Of a stretch of DNA of 64,000 nt, positions 63,322 through 64,000 are shown piece by piece. Numbering within the stretch: position 1 is the stretch's first letter; each line of letters begins with the position of its first letter. This stretch comes from Actinomycetota bacterium (GTDB lineage Bacteria; Actinomycetota; Acidimicrobiia; Acidimicrobiales; JAMCPD01). Under the pieces are notes generated by a model that worked only from the letters and a program-made list of their open reading frames with translations, did not search any database and was not told where the DNA came from. A program made the translations under genes and the position numbers. The stretch covers positions 42,191 through 106,190 of the forward strand of contig JAMCPD010000022.1 of NCBI GenBank assembly GCA_023379935.1, read 5' to 3'.

Positions 63322-64000
63322 ATGGATACTTTGGAAATTATTCGCCAAATTGAAGCTGACCCCGGACTTCGCTCTCAACTGCCGCGCGGTTTTACTTGGA
63401 GATGAACTTATTAATCTACCTGAATTGGTAGCAGAAAATACACGTTCCATAGCGGAAAACTCACGCCTCATCAAAAAACTAATAGATTCACAAGAAACTG
63501 TTATCGGCCGCCTTGGCCATGTAGAGACGGATGTAGCCGATCTGAAGGAAGATAACAAGATAATAAAGGCGGATGTAGCCGATCTGAAAACGGATGTAGC
63601 CGATCTGAAAGGCTCACGGTTAGAATCTTCTTGGCGAAACTGGGGAGGTAAATTCCGGAGAATAGACATTGTCCGCTCAGTATTCGATCCTATGAGCAAC
63701 AATGATCTGTTCAACCTTATCATTGAGGTGCGAAGAGGGCGGGAGTATTACAAAAGACGAAGGTAAAGATCTTGAGTCAATCGATATTATCTTTCCTGTA
63801 GTATTTAAAGATAAGTCAAAAGGTTATTTAGTTGTTGAAGTATCGGTGAACATAGAGAAAAATGGGTTCGCCCGCGCTATTAAACGCGCCAAGGTTCTTT
63901 CAAAAATGACTCAAGAAAAATGTATACCTGTCGCGGTCGGCAAAAACGTAAAATCTCCGCCACCGGAAGGTTTATACGTACTCACCGATAAAAAACTGTA
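63322..64000 (+). pseudogene. coiled-coil protein gene with two frameshifts, runs off the window
   Basis: ATG 63322 gives MDTLEIIRQIEADPGLRSQL; the frame then changes (one extra C near 63382) to RAVLLGDELINLPELVAENT, followed by a coiled coil with 7-residue DVADLK repeats. A second frame change near 63730 leads to IDIIFPVVFKDKSKGYLVVE and onward, open to the window end. Both changes are needed to restore a protein of a familiar actinobacterial type (coiled coil plus a nuclease-like C-terminal domain). Either a pseudogene or sequencing errors. Confidence 0.6.

Overview
The window suggests a low-GC, free-living actinobacterium, most plausibly an Acidimicrobiia-like lineage; this is inferred from gene content, not proven. 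Evidence: two WhiB regulators, a UPF0182 membrane protein, an actinobacterial Sdh1-type succinate dehydrogenase, an LLM/F420-type oxidoreductase, a WVHPSE-motif membrane protein, and two tiny actinobacterial ribosomal proteins (bS22-like and bL37-like). Base composition is roughly 45% GC and ATA codons are common. At least four genes have a TATAAT-like hexamer ending 6-8 bases before the start codon, which points to leaderless transcripts.

Layout. 1-7.3 kb: initiator tRNA, then a minus-strand cluster of envelope and cell-shape genes (MreB-like, YlbL-like PDZ/Lon protease, DivIVA coiled-coil protein with a phage-head-like C-terminus, UPF0182). 7.4-15.9 kb: a degenerate HtrA-like protein, a GC-rich hipBA module, a degenerate zinc-metalloprotease family protein, an intact HtrA, and two WhiB genes around a formiminotransferase-like gene. 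16.2-20.5 kb: a mobile zone with an apparently intact IS630-type element, a small antitoxin-like gene pair, and a decayed IS607-type element (frameshifted serine recombinase, broken tnpB, structured right end). 20.6-24.2 kb: sdhCAB. 24.2-36.3 kb: secreted amidase, murA (Asp in place of the catalytic Cys), meaB, enoyl-CoA hydratase, methylmalonyl-CoA mutase-type large subunit, glpX, metallohydrolase, sixA, a phosphate-permease-like MFS transporter, LLM oxidoreductase and SDR.

36.2-39.5 kb is a small island with Fic, a RHH/PIN toxin-antitoxin pair, a tRNA-like relic and a transposon-end-like relic. It is bracketed by a 36-bp direct repeat, one copy of which is the end of the SDR gene. 39.5-46.6 kb: DUF47/PiT phosphate uptake, histone-deacetylase-like hydrolase, tRNA-Gln, bS22, and metG-tatD-rsmA-ispE. 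46.7-57.6 kb: a thiolase divergent from a run of PaaG-like isomerase, unusual B12-mutase large subunit, B12-binding subunit, 3-hydroxyacyl-CoA dehydrogenase, Bcp, phosphoketolase, acyl-CoA synthetase and acetate kinase. 57.7-64 kb: DEAD-box helicase, PadR operon with a His/Cys-rich protein and a SHOCT protein, rsmI, bL37, ychF, DUF192, and a frameshifted coiled-coil gene at the edge.

The strongest candidate for something undescribed is the 46.7-51.8 kb acyl-CoA gene set. Its mutase barrel has lost residues that are otherwise nearly invariant in the methylmalonyl/isobutyryl-CoA mutase family (His244, Arg207 and Asn366 in Propionibacterium numbering, aligned by eye), while its separate B12 subunit keeps the cobalamin-binding motif. 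The neighbouring thiolase lacks the C-terminal catalytic cysteine. A perfect palindrome sits between the divergent start codons. Together these suggest a carbon-skeleton rearrangement pathway with an unknown substrate.
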